Source: Desulfovibrionaceae bacterium UBA930
GTDB taxonomy: Bacteria > Desulfobacterota > Desulfovibrionia > Desulfovibrionales > Desulfovibrionaceae
Assembly (NCBI GenBank): GCA_002293605.1
Contig: DBDO01000234.1
Span: 1 to 15,137, forward strand
Reading direction: 5' to 3'
DNA: 15,137 nucleotides
The notes beneath the pieces are model-generated. The model searched no databases. It was not told the origin of the DNA and worked only from the letters and a program-made list of their open reading frames with translations. A program made the translations under genes and the position numbers. Shown here one piece after another: positions 1-6,848 of the stretch. How positions within the stretch are numbered: position 1 is the first letter of the stretch; each line of letters opens with the position of its first letter.

Positions 1-90
1 GAGCCGAAGGCCGAGGCACAGTACCTGCCGAGTCAATAAAAGGCGAAATCTGACGAAGCCGGGGCAAAAAGACGCTCGTGACGACTCTGC

Positions 91-1215
91 CTAGCGCGGC
101 TGTAAAATAAAAGCTCCCTTGCCGTCAACTTCGTACAGGCGGTAGAGATCGCCCACGCGGTCGCCCTTTTCGTCAAAGGAAATCTTGCCGGTCAGGCAGT
201 CGTAGTCCTTGAGATCCTTGTGCAGGTAATCCGCAATAGCCGCCGGGTCTGCACCTTTGGCTTTTACGGCCGCCACCAGCACGTTAAAGGCGTCCCCGGC
301 CATGACCGACCAGATGGAGCTGGGCAGGCTGTTATACTTGGCCTGATAGGCGGCAAGAAAATCGCGCGCCATTGCGCTGTCGATATCCGAAGGCATGGGC
401 GGAGAAATGAAGCGGTAGCCCGCAGCCGCCTCAACTCCGGCGATTTTGACCAGGTCCGCGTTATTGGTGGCATCGCCCCCGATCATGGGAACAGACCACT
501 TCATGCCAGCCATCTGGCGGAGCAGCAGACCAGCCTCAGGGTAGTAGCCGGTAAACAGAATGGCATCGGGGTTTACGCCCTTGATCTTGGTCAGAATAGC
601 GGAATAGTCGCGCTCACCCGGGGACAGGGCGTCAAAAAAGAGCACGTCCGCGCTTTTTCCGTTTTCTATATTCTGCTTTGCCTCATCGGCCAGGCCTTTG
701 GCATAGGCGGAGTTATCGTGCAGAATGGCCACCTTTTTGTATCCGAGCTTACGCAAGGTTTCCACGGCCACCCTGCCCTGTTCGTCATCGCGCGGGCAGG
801 TACGGAAAAAACGCTTTTTGCCGGTAGCAGTCAGTTGGATGGAGGTGGAGCCGGTGCCTACCTGCACAAGCCCGGCTTCATCATAGATGTCCTGAGAGGC
901 CTGGGTCACGGCGGAGCCATAGGTACCGACAACAGCAGGAACGCCCGCCGCCACCAGACGGCTGGCAGCCGTGGCCGCAGAGCGCGGCGTACTGCCATCG
1001 TCTTCCACAATCAGCTCGACCTTTTCGCCCTTGATGCCGCCGGCCTTGTTTACTTCCTCCACCATCAGGTCCAGAATCTTTTTCATGTCCTGGCCTTCGC
1101 TGGCAAAAGCGCCGGTAATCGGTGCCATAAGCCCGATTTTGACCGGGGCGGCAAACGCGGGCAGCGCGCAAAGCAAAAGCGCAGCACAGGCCGCCGGGAG
1201 CAGTAGTTTTTTCAT
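91..1215 (-). CDS. Branched-chain amino-acid type ABC transporter substrate-binding protein (LivK-like)
   Basis: A 374-residue periplasmic binding protein of the Leu/Ile/Val (type I, two-lobed) family. The N-terminus (MKKLLLPAACAALLLCALPAFA) is a signal peptide: basic start, hydrophobic core, AFA cleavage site. The mature part opens with IGLMAPITGAFASEGQDM and has the family segments VEEVNKAGGIKG, VGTYGSAVTQA and ILHDNSAYAKGLADE. The start at 1215 is chosen because AAGGAGG lies 5 bases before it and the signal peptide begins there; an in-frame upstream start would add 15 non-signal residues. It lies 56 bases downstream of putA on the same strand with no terminator between, so the two are probably co-transcribed. 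No permease or ATPase gene follows before the window edge, so its transporter is outside the window or elsewhere. The ligand is unknown: branched-chain amino acids by family, or possibly proline or another amino acid by context. Confidence 0.9.
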   Translation of the reverse strand: MKKLLLPAACAALLLCALPAFAAPVKIGLMAPITGAFASEGQDMKKILDLMVEEVNKAGGIKGEKVELIVEDDGSTPRSAATAASRLVAAGVPAVVGTYGSAVTQASQDIYDEAGLVQVGTGSTSIQLTATGKKRFFRTCPRDDEQGRVAVETLRKLGYKKVAILHDNSAYAKGLADEAKQNIENGKSADVLFFDALSPGERDYSAILTKIKGVNPDAILFTGYYPEAGLLLRQMAGMKWSVPMIGGDATNNADLVKIAGVEAAAGYRFISPPMPSDIDSAMARDFLAAYQAKYNSLPSSIWSVMAGDAFNVLVAAVKAKGADPAAIADYLHKDLKDYDCLTGKISFDEKGDRVGDLYRLYEVDGKGAFILQPR

Positions 1216-1220
1216 GCTGT

Positions 1221-1227
1221 CCTCCTT
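1221..1227 (-). promoter_or_regulatory. Strong ribosome binding site of the binding-protein gene
   Basis: On the minus strand AAGGAGG stands 5 bases before the ATG at 1215. It decides in favour of this start over the longer in-frame reading beginning at 1260. Confidence 0.8.
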
Positions 1228-1271
1228 ACAGTGTGGAAGAAAGGTGGGGCGAAGCGCCAAAAAAACAAAAC

Positions 1272-4200
1272 CTACACCCAGTCGTCATCCTCGGCAATAG
1301 GCGCAAAGCCCCTGCGCAGCGTATTTTCGGTCACGCAGCGCGGGTCCATGAATTGCAGCAGATAGTCCGGCCCGCCTGTCTTGGAGCCCACGCCGGACAG
1401 CTGAAAACCGCCAAAGGGCTGGCGTTCTACTACGGCCCCGGTACTGCCCCTGTTCAGGTAGAGGTTGCCTACGCGAAAGCGCTCCCCGGCCTTAGCCAGA
1501 TTTTGCGGACTGCGGGAAAATACCGCGCCGGTCAAGGCAAAGCGGGTGCTCATGGCCATATCTAGGGCCTGATCAAAGTTTTTCGCCCGCATTACGGCCA
1601 GCACGGGGCCGAAGACCTCCTCCTGGGCTATGCGGTGTTCAGGCCGGATACCGTCCACAATAAGCAGGGGTACGTATGCGCCTTGGGAGGGGATATCCGT
1701 GCGTTTGACCAGCACAGAGCCCTCGGACTCCGCAATGCCGATGTAATCGAGCACATTCTTGCACAAGGAAGGATCGGCCAGGGGACCCATAGTATTTACC
1801 GGATCTTCTGCCGGACCGATTTTTATGGACTCCGCCGCCAGACGCAGGCGGCGGACAAAGGTGTCATAGATGGCGTCAAGCACGATGACCCGTGAGCAGG
1901 CCGAACACTTCTGCCCCTGAAAGCCGAAGGCCGAGTGCAGAATCTGGGCCACGGCCTCGTCAAGATCGGCGTCATCGTCCACGATAATGGCGTTCTTGCC
2001 TCCCATTTCGGCAAGCACCCGCTTGACCTGCATCTGGCCCGGCTGCACTTTGGCGGCCTTTTCCACAATGCGCAGACCAACCTCCATGGAACCGGTAAAG
2101 GCTACCAGGGCTATGTCCGGGTGCTCCACCAGATAGTCACCCATCACCGAGCTTCTGCCGGGGCAGTAGTTGAAGACCCCTGCGGGCAGGCCCGCCTCGC
2201 GCCAGAGTTCCACAAGATTGTAGCCTATGGCCGAGGCCAGGGAGGAAGGCTTGAAAATCACCGGATTGCCCGTGACAATGGCGGCGGAAACCATGCCCAT
2301 GGCAATGGCAAAGGGAAAGTTCCAAGGCGCGATAACCGCTGCTATGCCCTTGGGCTGGTAGAAAAGAAGATTGCGCTCACCCGGCGCGCGGCCCATGCGG
2401 CGGGGCGAACCGAACCGCAGCATCTCACGCGCGTAATATTCAAGAAAGTCAATGCCTTCAGCAACATCGTTATAGGCCTGATCCCACTGTTTGCCCACTT
2501 CCAAAGTTTGCAGGGCGGCCAGCTCGTATATGCGGCCCCGGGCAAGCTCCGCAGCCCTGTGCAGATAGCGCGCCCGCTCCTGGGGCGGCGTATCCCGCCA
2601 GGCGGGATATGCCGCTTTGGCAGCCGCAAGCGCCTCATCTATTTCCTCTTTACCCGCCTGGCACACCGTGGCCAGCAACTCTTCAGGCCGGGCCGGATTG
2701 AGCGAAGGCAGGCTGTCCTTCGTTTGCACATCCCTGCCGTTAATATAGAGAGGCAAGGTGCTGCCCGCCCTGGCTCGAACGCTATCCAGGGCCGTTGCAT
2801 AGGCTTTGCGATTCTCGGGAATGGTAAAGTCCGCCAGGGCTTCATTGGCAAAAGGCGGAACAACAGAAGGACCGGGCTTTGGCCGCACTTGTGCTTTTTC
2901 TGCGGCGGCAAGTTCGCGCTGCAAACTCACAGCGGGATTTTCCAGCAGCAAATCAACTGCCGCGCCGTCCGCAAAGCTTTGCCGTAAAAAGGATTCGTTG
3001 GCCGTATTTTCCAGCAGGCGGCGCACCAGATAGGCCATGCCCGGAATCAGATCGCCGTAAGGGCAGTACAGGCGCACCCGCCCCGCCACCTTGCGCAGGC
3101 CCTTGCGCACAGGCTCACCCATGCCGTAGAGCACCTGAAATTCATAGCGGGTTTCGGGCACGCCCAATTCCCGGGCCTGCTCCATAACCGCGGATATGGT
3201 GCGCACGTTGTGCGAAGCGCAGGCGAAATAGACCAGATCGCTGTTCTCTAAGATGATTCTGGCGATTTTTTCATAGGCCAGATCGCTTTCCGGCTTGCGC
3301 GTCCATACGGGCACAGGCCAGTCGCATTGTTTCGCGGTCACGGTTTCCGCGTCCCAGTAGGCCCCCTTGACGAGCCGCAGGGCTATGGGCAGATTTTCCC
3401 GCCGCGCCCAGGCGATAAGTTCAGTGACAGTTTTCTCGCAATCCTTGAGATAGGCCTGAAGTACCAGGCACAAATGCGGATAATGGCGGAACTCGGGGGC
3501 GGAGCGCAGGCGCTTGTAAAGCTCCACGGTCATTTCCTGATACTTGAGCTGCTCCATGTCAATGCACATAAAGCCGCCAAGTTCCATGGTCTTTTTATAC
3601 AGGGGAGCCAGCCGGGCGTAGATGCCCTGCACGGAATCCTCCTGGGCCACGGCTTTTGCCTGGGAATACAGGGCCGAGGGCTTGATGGAGACGTTGATTT
3701 TGGGCATGGCCCCCCAGTCGAGAGCCGCATCTCCATCTTTGCCGGGCAGCGCGGCCCAGCCGCCCTGCTCCGCCGCCATAGCGTCCAGCAGTTGGTGATA
3801 GCCCTGGGCATAGGCTTCGCTTTCCTCTTCGTTGAGAGAAGCCTCCCCCAGCAGGTCAACGGTAAAGGCAAAACCCTTGCGCCGCAATTTGGCGAGGCCG
3901 GACATGGCCTCCTTGAGATTCTGGCCGACAATGAACTGGCGGCCCATACTTTCGATATTGGAGCGCACGGCCTTGCCGACAAGCTTGCCGGTAAGAAAGC
4001 CTCCGGAACCCGCCAATCTGGCACCCCAGCGCAAAAAGGCGGGCACATCCTCGCCGGTGCCGGTGAAATACTCCCGGATGTGCCGCAACAGGGCTTCCGA
4101 AGTGTTCAGGTACGGCAGCACGTCCACAAAGCGGAACAACTGGACCTTGAACTCTTCGTTCTTCATGGACCAGTCCATAACCCTGCCGGTCCACCAACCC

Positions 4201-4289
4201 TTGTTGAAAATGGAAGGAGTCTCTCCGCTGATGCTTGCAAAAAACTCCTTGCCGCGTGCCACAATCTTCTGCTCAAGCTGTTCGTCCAT
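1272..4289 (-). CDS. putA: Bifunctional proline dehydrogenase / delta-1-pyrroline-5-carboxylate dehydrogenase (PutA, type B)
   Basis: A 1005-residue enzyme that oxidises proline to P5C (FAD-dependent) and then glutamate semialdehyde to glutamate (NAD-dependent). The proline dehydrogenase half (about residues 130-460) shows ALRLVKGAYWD, YEFQVLYGMGEPVRKGL and, near its end, YLVRRLLENTANESF, whose Arg pair binds the proline carboxylate in this family. The aldehyde dehydrogenase half (about 500-990) shows PWNFPFAIAMG, the cofactor-side FTGSMEVG, EMGGKN with the general-base Glu near 761, GQKCSACSR with the catalytic Cys near 795, EEVFGPVLAV and ERQPFGGFQLSG. There is no N-terminal ribbon-helix-helix domain, so unlike E. 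coli PutA it should not be its own repressor. The length fits the roughly 1000-residue type-B forms. It is the first gene of a unit with the downstream binding protein and diverges from gatB. Confidence 0.96.
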   Translation of the reverse strand: MDEQLEQKIVARGKEFFASISGETPSIFNKGWWTGRVMDWSMKNEEFKVQLFRFVDVLPYLNTSEALLRHIREYFTGTGEDVPAFLRWGARLAGSGGFLTGKLVGKAVRSNIESMGRQFIVGQNLKEAMSGLAKLRRKGFAFTVDLLGEASLNEEESEAYAQGYHQLLDAMAAEQGGWAALPGKDGDAALDWGAMPKINVSIKPSALYSQAKAVAQEDSVQGIYARLAPLYKKTMELGGFMCIDMEQLKYQEMTVELYKRLRSAPEFRHYPHLCLVLQAYLKDCEKTVTELIAWARRENLPIALRLVKGAYWDAETVTAKQCDWPVPVWTRKPESDLAYEKIARIILENSDLVYFACASHNVRTISAVMEQARELGVPETRYEFQVLYGMGEPVRKGLRKVAGRVRLYCPYGDLIPGMAYLVRRLLENTANESFLRQSFADGAAVDLLLENPAVSLQRELAAAEKAQVRPKPGPSVVPPFANEALADFTIPENRKAYATALDSVRARAGSTLPLYINGRDVQTKDSLPSLNPARPEELLATVCQAGKEEIDEALAAAKAAYPAWRDTPPQERARYLHRAAELARGRIYELAALQTLEVGKQWDQAYNDVAEGIDFLEYYAREMLRFGSPRRMGRAPGERNLLFYQPKGIAAVIAPWNFPFAIAMGMVSAAIVTGNPVIFKPSSLASAIGYNLVELWREAGLPAGVFNYCPGRSSVMGDYLVEHPDIALVAFTGSMEVGLRIVEKAAKVQPGQMQVKRVLAEMGGKNAIIVDDDADLDEAVAQILHSAFGFQGQKCSACSRVIVLDAIYDTFVRRLRLAAESIKIGPAEDPVNTMGPLADPSLCKNVLDYIGIAESEGSVLVKRTDIPSQGAYVPLLIVDGIRPEHRIAQEEVFGPVLAVMRAKNFDQALDMAMSTRFALTGAVFSRSPQNLAKAGERFRVGNLYLNRGSTGAVVERQPFGGFQLSGVGSKTGGPDYLLQFMDPRCVTENTLRRGFAPIAEDDDWV

Positions 4290-4299
4290 ACGCCCGCCT

Positions 4300-4321
4300 A
4301 GTATAGTGCATCAAAAATGCA
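4300..4321 (-). promoter_or_regulatory. Possible putA promoter (-10 TATACT) with adjacent inverted repeat
   Basis: On the minus strand TATACT (4305-4300) lies 10 bases before the putA ATG. No good -35 is visible at 16-18 bases. Immediately upstream is a 5-5-5 inverted repeat, TGCAT (4307-4311) / ATGCA (4317-4321), which could be an operator. If TATACT is the real -10, the mRNA leader would be only a few bases long. That conflicts with a Shine-Dalgarno role for the AGGCGGG just before the start, so this is tentative. Confidence 0.3.
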
Positions 4322-4515
4322 TGTATGAATGTCCGGCAAGATCGCACGCCGCCAGAGGCGGCGGGCCGGGCAGATGCCCGGCGGCCCGTGTCCTGTATTT
4401 TCTGACCCGGACACGAGCTTTAAGGAAGGGGAAGCAAGAGAGGAGCAATGCGCCCACTTTATCAATCCGGGCGGGGTATCACGGGTGCACCGCCCTGTCA
4501 AGAATAGCGGAGGAA

Positions 4516-4614
4516 ATGATCCGCCGCATGCTGGCGCTCTGTCTGGACTCCTGGCCGCTTCGCTGGTATGGAAAGCACTTCGGACAACAATGCAGTGTCC
4601 GGATGAAGGAGTGA
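4516..4614 (+). CDS. Possible 32-codon leader ORF upstream of gatB
   Basis: ATG at 4516 is preceded by GCGGAGGAA, a purine-rich stretch only about 2 bases from the ATG, so weak as a ribosome binding site. The ORF encodes a 32-residue peptide ending HFGQQCSVRMKE and stops at 4612-4614, 3 bases before the gatB ATG. Its last codons (ATG AAG GAG TGA) contain the gatB Shine-Dalgarno. Two consecutive Gln codons fall inside a CGGAC/GTCCG hairpin just upstream of that site. This arrangement would allow translational coupling or attenuation, but the peptide has no family and the ORF may be chance. Confidence 0.2.
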   Translation: MIRRMLALCLDSWPLRWYGKHFGQQCSVRMKE

Positions 4615-4617
4615 CGC

Positions 4618-6042
4618 ATGGCCTCATATGAAGCGGTGATTGGGCTGGAAATTCACGCCCAGCTTAAAACCGCGTCCAAACTCTTCTGTTCCTGCCCTAC
4701 CAGCTCCGGCGCACAGCCCAATGAGCAGGTCTGCGAAATATGCGCGGGCATGCCCGGCGCTCTGCCCCGGCTCAATGAAAAAGCCGTGGAGTTGGCGGCG
4801 TCCGCGGGCATGGCCCTTAACTGCACGGTCAACAGCTACTCGCTTTTTTCACGCAAAAACTACTTTTATCCTGATCTGCCCGACGGCTTCCAGACCTCGC
4901 AGTTTTCCCCCCCGATCTGCGAAGGCGGGTATCTCGACATTACAGTGGGCGGCAATACCCGCCGTATCGGCATTACCCGCATTCACCTGGAAAACGATGC
5001 CGGAAAATGCGTTCACGGTCAGGGGCTGACCCTGGTGGATCTCAACCGGGCCGGAATGCCGCTTATTGAAATCGTTAGCGAACCGGACATCCGCAGCGCT
5101 GAAGAAGCGGCGGAGTTCATGCGTCAGGTGCACGCCATTCTCACGACCATTGGCGCGTGCGAGGGCAACCTGGAAGAAGGCGGCATGCGCTGCGATGCCA
5201 ACGTCTCGCTACGTCCCGTTGGGGAGCGGGCCTTCGGCACCCGCACGGAGACCAAAAACCTCAACTCCTTCCGCAATGTCCAAAGGGCCATAGAATTTGA
5301 AATCAAGCGGCAGGAAGCGGCCCTGGAAGACGGCGAACCTCTTTTTCAGGAAACGCGCCTTTTCGATGCCGTGCGGCAAGTGACACAGGCCATGCGCAGT
5401 AAGGAAGACGCGCACGACTACCGTTATTTTCCCAACCCCGATCTGCCCCCGGTTCTCGTAAGCGAAGAGCAAATGGCCGTCTGGCGCGCCGCGCTGCCGG
5501 AACTGCCCGCCCCAAGGCTTGCGCGTTTTATGAAAGAGTACGGCCTTGGCAGGGAAGAAGCCGCCGCCCTGACCGCAGACAAGGCCGCAGCCGACTTTTT
5601 TGAAGCCGCGCTGCAAAGTTGCATGCAGCCGCGCCGGGTCGCCGGGCTCATGCTGGGGGAATTCCTGCGTGAATGCGCCGCTGCGGGCATAGCTCCCTTT
5701 GCGGCCAGAATGACCCCAGAGCGGCTGGGTGAACTGGCCGCCATTATCGAAAAAGGACTGATCAGCCCGCGCATGGCTCATGATATTTTTCCCGAGCTTT
5801 TCGCAAGCGGGGCCTCTCCCGAACAACTGGCAGCCGAACGGGGGCTTGCGCAGCTCTCGGACGCCGGAGAACTGGAGGCTGTGGTGGACGCGGTTATCGC
5901 GGACAACCCCGCTGAGGTCGCAGGATACAGAAGCGGCAAAAGCAAGCTGATGGCCTTTTTCGTTGGCCAGATCATGAAGCGCACCAAAGGCAAGGCCAAC
6001 CCCACCCTGGTGAACGAGCTCTTGCAGAAAAAACTACTGTAG
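4618..6042 (+). CDS. gatB: Aspartyl/glutamyl-tRNA(Asn/Gln) amidotransferase subunit B
   Basis: A 474-residue GatB, the subunit of the GatCAB complex that binds misacylated Glu-tRNA(Gln) or Asp-tRNA(Asn) and phosphorylates the acid so that ammonia from GatA can amidate it. Seen: the start YEAVIGLEIHAQL, a zinc-type cysteine set (C24, C26, C39, C42 in FCSCP...VCEIC), SRKNYFYPDLPDGFQTSQF, LEEGGMRCDANVSL, TKNLNSFRNVQRAIEFEI and EDAHDYRYFPNPDLPP. A helical/YqeY-like tail (about 330-474) ends GKANPTLVNELLQKKL. GAAGGAG 7 bases before the ATG supports the start. gatA and gatC are not adjacent on either side, so the gene stands alone here. A repeat/hairpin begins 7 bases after the stop codon. Confidence 0.97.
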   Translation: MASYEAVIGLEIHAQLKTASKLFCSCPTSSGAQPNEQVCEICAGMPGALPRLNEKAVELAASAGMALNCTVNSYSLFSRKNYFYPDLPDGFQTSQFSPPICEGGYLDITVGGNTRRIGITRIHLENDAGKCVHGQGLTLVDLNRAGMPLIEIVSEPDIRSAEEAAEFMRQVHAILTTIGACEGNLEEGGMRCDANVSLRPVGERAFGTRTETKNLNSFRNVQRAIEFEIKRQEAALEDGEPLFQETRLFDAVRQVTQAMRSKEDAHDYRYFPNPDLPPVLVSEEQMAVWRAALPELPAPRLARFMKEYGLGREEAAALTADKAAADFFEAALQSCMQPRRVAGLMLGEFLRECAAAGIAPFAARMTPERLGELAAIIEKGLISPRMAHDIFPELFASGASPEQLAAERGLAQLSDAGELEAVVDAVIADNPAEVAGYRSGKSKLMAFFVGQIMKRTKGKANPTLVNELLQKKLL

Positions 6043-6048
6043 ATTTGA

Positions 6049-6083
6049 AGCGCTTGGCCGGGCGTAGGACTGCTGCGCGCCCG
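6049..6083 (+). repeat. 35-base repeat copy 1 (after gatB)
   Basis: AGCGCTTGGCCGGGCGTAGG plus a following A is identical at 6049-6069 and 7344-7364. After two mismatched bases, GCTGCGCGCCCG is identical again. Each copy can fold CGGGCG against CGCCCG with a 13-base loop. It begins 7 bases after the gatB stop and may act as a 3' end structure, but there is no T-run. Confidence 0.75.
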
Positions 6084-6088
6084 TCTTA

Positions 6089-6133
6089 GAACCCGTATTC
6101 ACTATTATGAGAAGGTCTGCTATCCTTTTGGAA
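6089..6133 (+). repeat. Left terminal inverted repeat of the IS
   Basis: 45 bases that match the reverse complement of 6666-6710 except at two positions (near 6117 and 6119). The long match includes the sub-terminal region just before the transposase start, so this is a duplicated left end and not the natural right end of the IS. Confidence 0.85.
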
Positions 6134-6136
6134 AGC

Positions 6137-6266
6137 AGAAAGCGACATATAGTCGTGGACACGATGGGGAACTTGCTTGCGGTTGTTGTCCACGTGGCAA
6201 ATATCCACATCCGCTGAAGCTATTGTCAAAATCTCACACGAGCATATGTTGTTTAAACGATTGTGA
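6137..6266 (+). pseudogene. 3' fragments of IS5-family transposase (plus strand)
   Basis: From 6137 the plus strand reads RKRHIVVDTMGNLLAVVVHVANIH, the second-Asp region of IS5-family DDE transposases (Asp codon at 6158-6160). After the His codon at 6206-6208 the frame changes at a deletion junction. From 6210 it reads SAEAIVKISHEHMLFKRL and stops at 6264-6266, which is the usual C-terminus of this family. The intervening segment with the catalytic Glu is missing. This is the continuation of the protein that starts on the opposite strand at 6666. Confidence 0.8.
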
Positions 6267-6276
6267 ATACGGGTTC

Positions 6277-6666
6277 TCTGCCTTTCGTTTTTTCCGCCGT
6301 CAATGCCGCGTTGCTCGCTTGCCCCAACCGTTTTAATGCTCTGGGAATCAATTATGCCATAGCTTGGAGTCGGCTTGCGCATAGCATCCTCGCGGTTTTT
6401 TTTACCACATGGCGCAGGATGACATCCCACAGCCCGCTAATTTTGACGCGGCGATAAAAACTGTGTACCGTTGAATAGGGGGGAAAATCATGGGGTAAAT
6501 ATCTCCATTGACACCCCGTTTTCACAAAATACAACACGGCGTTTGTCAACTCTCGCTTAGGCCACTTGTGCTCGCGCAGTTTTGAAAACAGTGATTCTAT
6601 TTCCGCCCATTGGCTGTCGGTCAAGTCGCTGGGATATGACTGCCGTGTTTTTGCTTTCTCTCTCAT
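6277..6666 (-). pseudogene. 5' part of IS5-family transposase (minus strand), truncated
   Basis: Starting at 6666: MREKAKTRQSYPSDLTDSQWAEIESL, then ELTNAVLYFVKTGCQWRYLP, the N-terminal DUF4096-type domain of IS5-family (IS427-like) transposases. The first frame continues to a stop at 6352. A -1 shift at a run of eight A leads into KNREDAMRKPTPSYGIIDSQ, which carries the first catalytic Asp, then SIKTVGASEQRGIDGG. At 6288-6293 a run of six A leaves the next residues out of frame (KNERQ instead of the expected KKTKGRKRH). The gene then breaks off at 6277, where it meets the end of the mini-copy. Confidence 0.85.
6396..6403 (-). promoter_or_regulatory. A8 run, probable programmed -1 frameshift site of the transposase
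   Basis: On the minus strand GGTAAAAAAAACC joins the two transposase frames: HVVKK in the first frame, NREDAMRK after a -1 shift. Many IS5-family elements of the IS427 type make their transposase this way. A simple length error in the homopolymer would look the same. Confidence 0.5.
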
Positions 6667-6710
6667 TCCAAAAGGATAGTAAACCTTCTCATAATAGTGA
6701 ATACGGGTTC
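6666..6710 (-). repeat. Right terminal inverted repeat of the IS (adjoins the transposase start)
   Basis: Inverted partner of 6089-6133. The innermost base is the A of the transposase ATG on the minus strand. Its outer end GGGTTC is followed by TA. Confidence 0.85.
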
Positions 6711-6815
6711 TAAATCAGCGCTTCCCTAAACAAAGTATTTAGCCAAGATATCTCGCGCTGTTATCAAAGTATCCTAAAATTTATGCCTTAAAATATACTC
6801 TTTCTATACCATTTC

Positions 6816-6843
6816 TTGACTCACCTCCCCGCTGTGTTATGCT
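6816..6843 (+). promoter_or_regulatory. brnTA promoter, probably giving a leaderless brnT message
   Basis: TTGACT (6816-6821), a 16-base spacer and TATGCT (6838-6843). The brnT ATG is at 6849, about where transcription should begin, and no Shine-Dalgarno precedes it. The region from the IS end to here is AT-rich compared with its surroundings. Confidence 0.55.
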
Positions 6844-6848
6844 CCCCC

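Larger units (their letters stand above)
4290..4617. other. 328-base divergent intergenic region between putA and gatB, rich in hairpins
   Basis: Reading toward gatB there are several possible stems. They are CCGGGC/GCCCGG around 4366-4381, CGTGTCC (4387-4393) with GGACACG (4409-4415), GGGCGG with CCGCCC around 4470-4495, GCGGA with TCCGC around 4508-4524, and CGGAC with GTCCG around 4580-4602, just before the gatB ribosome binding site. This could be a structured 5' leader of gatB, or a small RNA. I compared it by eye with tmRNA, RNase P, SRP, 6S and common riboswitch cores and recognised none. I found no convincing plus-strand promoter. Two ORFs of about 100 codons cross it on opposite strands, but neither has a recognisable protein or ribosome binding site. 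Confidence 0.4.
6089..6276 (+). mobile_element. 188-base internally deleted mini-copy of the IS (MITE-like)
   Basis: It begins with the left IS end, joins it directly to a mid-transposase segment (RKRHIVVDTMGNLLAVVVH, from 6137), skips the part that should hold the catalytic Glu, and ends with the transposase C-terminus and the right IS end (…GTGAATACGGGTTC). Both natural ends are present (14 bases identical in inverted orientation), as in a MITE derived by deletion. It abuts the truncated opposite-strand copy at 6277. Confidence 0.7.
6089..6710. mobile_element. Rearranged, non-autonomous IS5-family element with 45-base terminal inverted repeats
   Basis: The ends 6089-6133 and 6666-6710 are inverted copies with 43 of 45 bases identical, starting GAACCCGTATTCAC. 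The element is flanked by TA at 6087-6088 and 6711-6712, consistent with a 2-base target duplication. Inside, the transposase gene is split between strands. The N-terminal part reads leftward from 6666 to about 6277. The rest reads rightward from 6137 to 6266 with an internal deletion. A third copy of the terminal motif (TGAATACGGGTTC, ending at 6276) marks the natural 3' end of the IS inside the element. It therefore carries two left ends facing outward and an internal right end. No complete transposase can be made, so movement would need an enzyme supplied in trans. Confidence 0.85.

Noticed and set aside
1935..2987. 350-codon plus-strand frame opposite putA
   Set aside because: Lies fully inside putA, with no family features and no ribosome binding site.
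4298..4631. Two open frames of about 100 codons on opposite strands in the putA-gatB gap
   Set aside because: Low-complexity, Arg/Pro/Gly-rich shadows without ribosome binding sites or known motifs.
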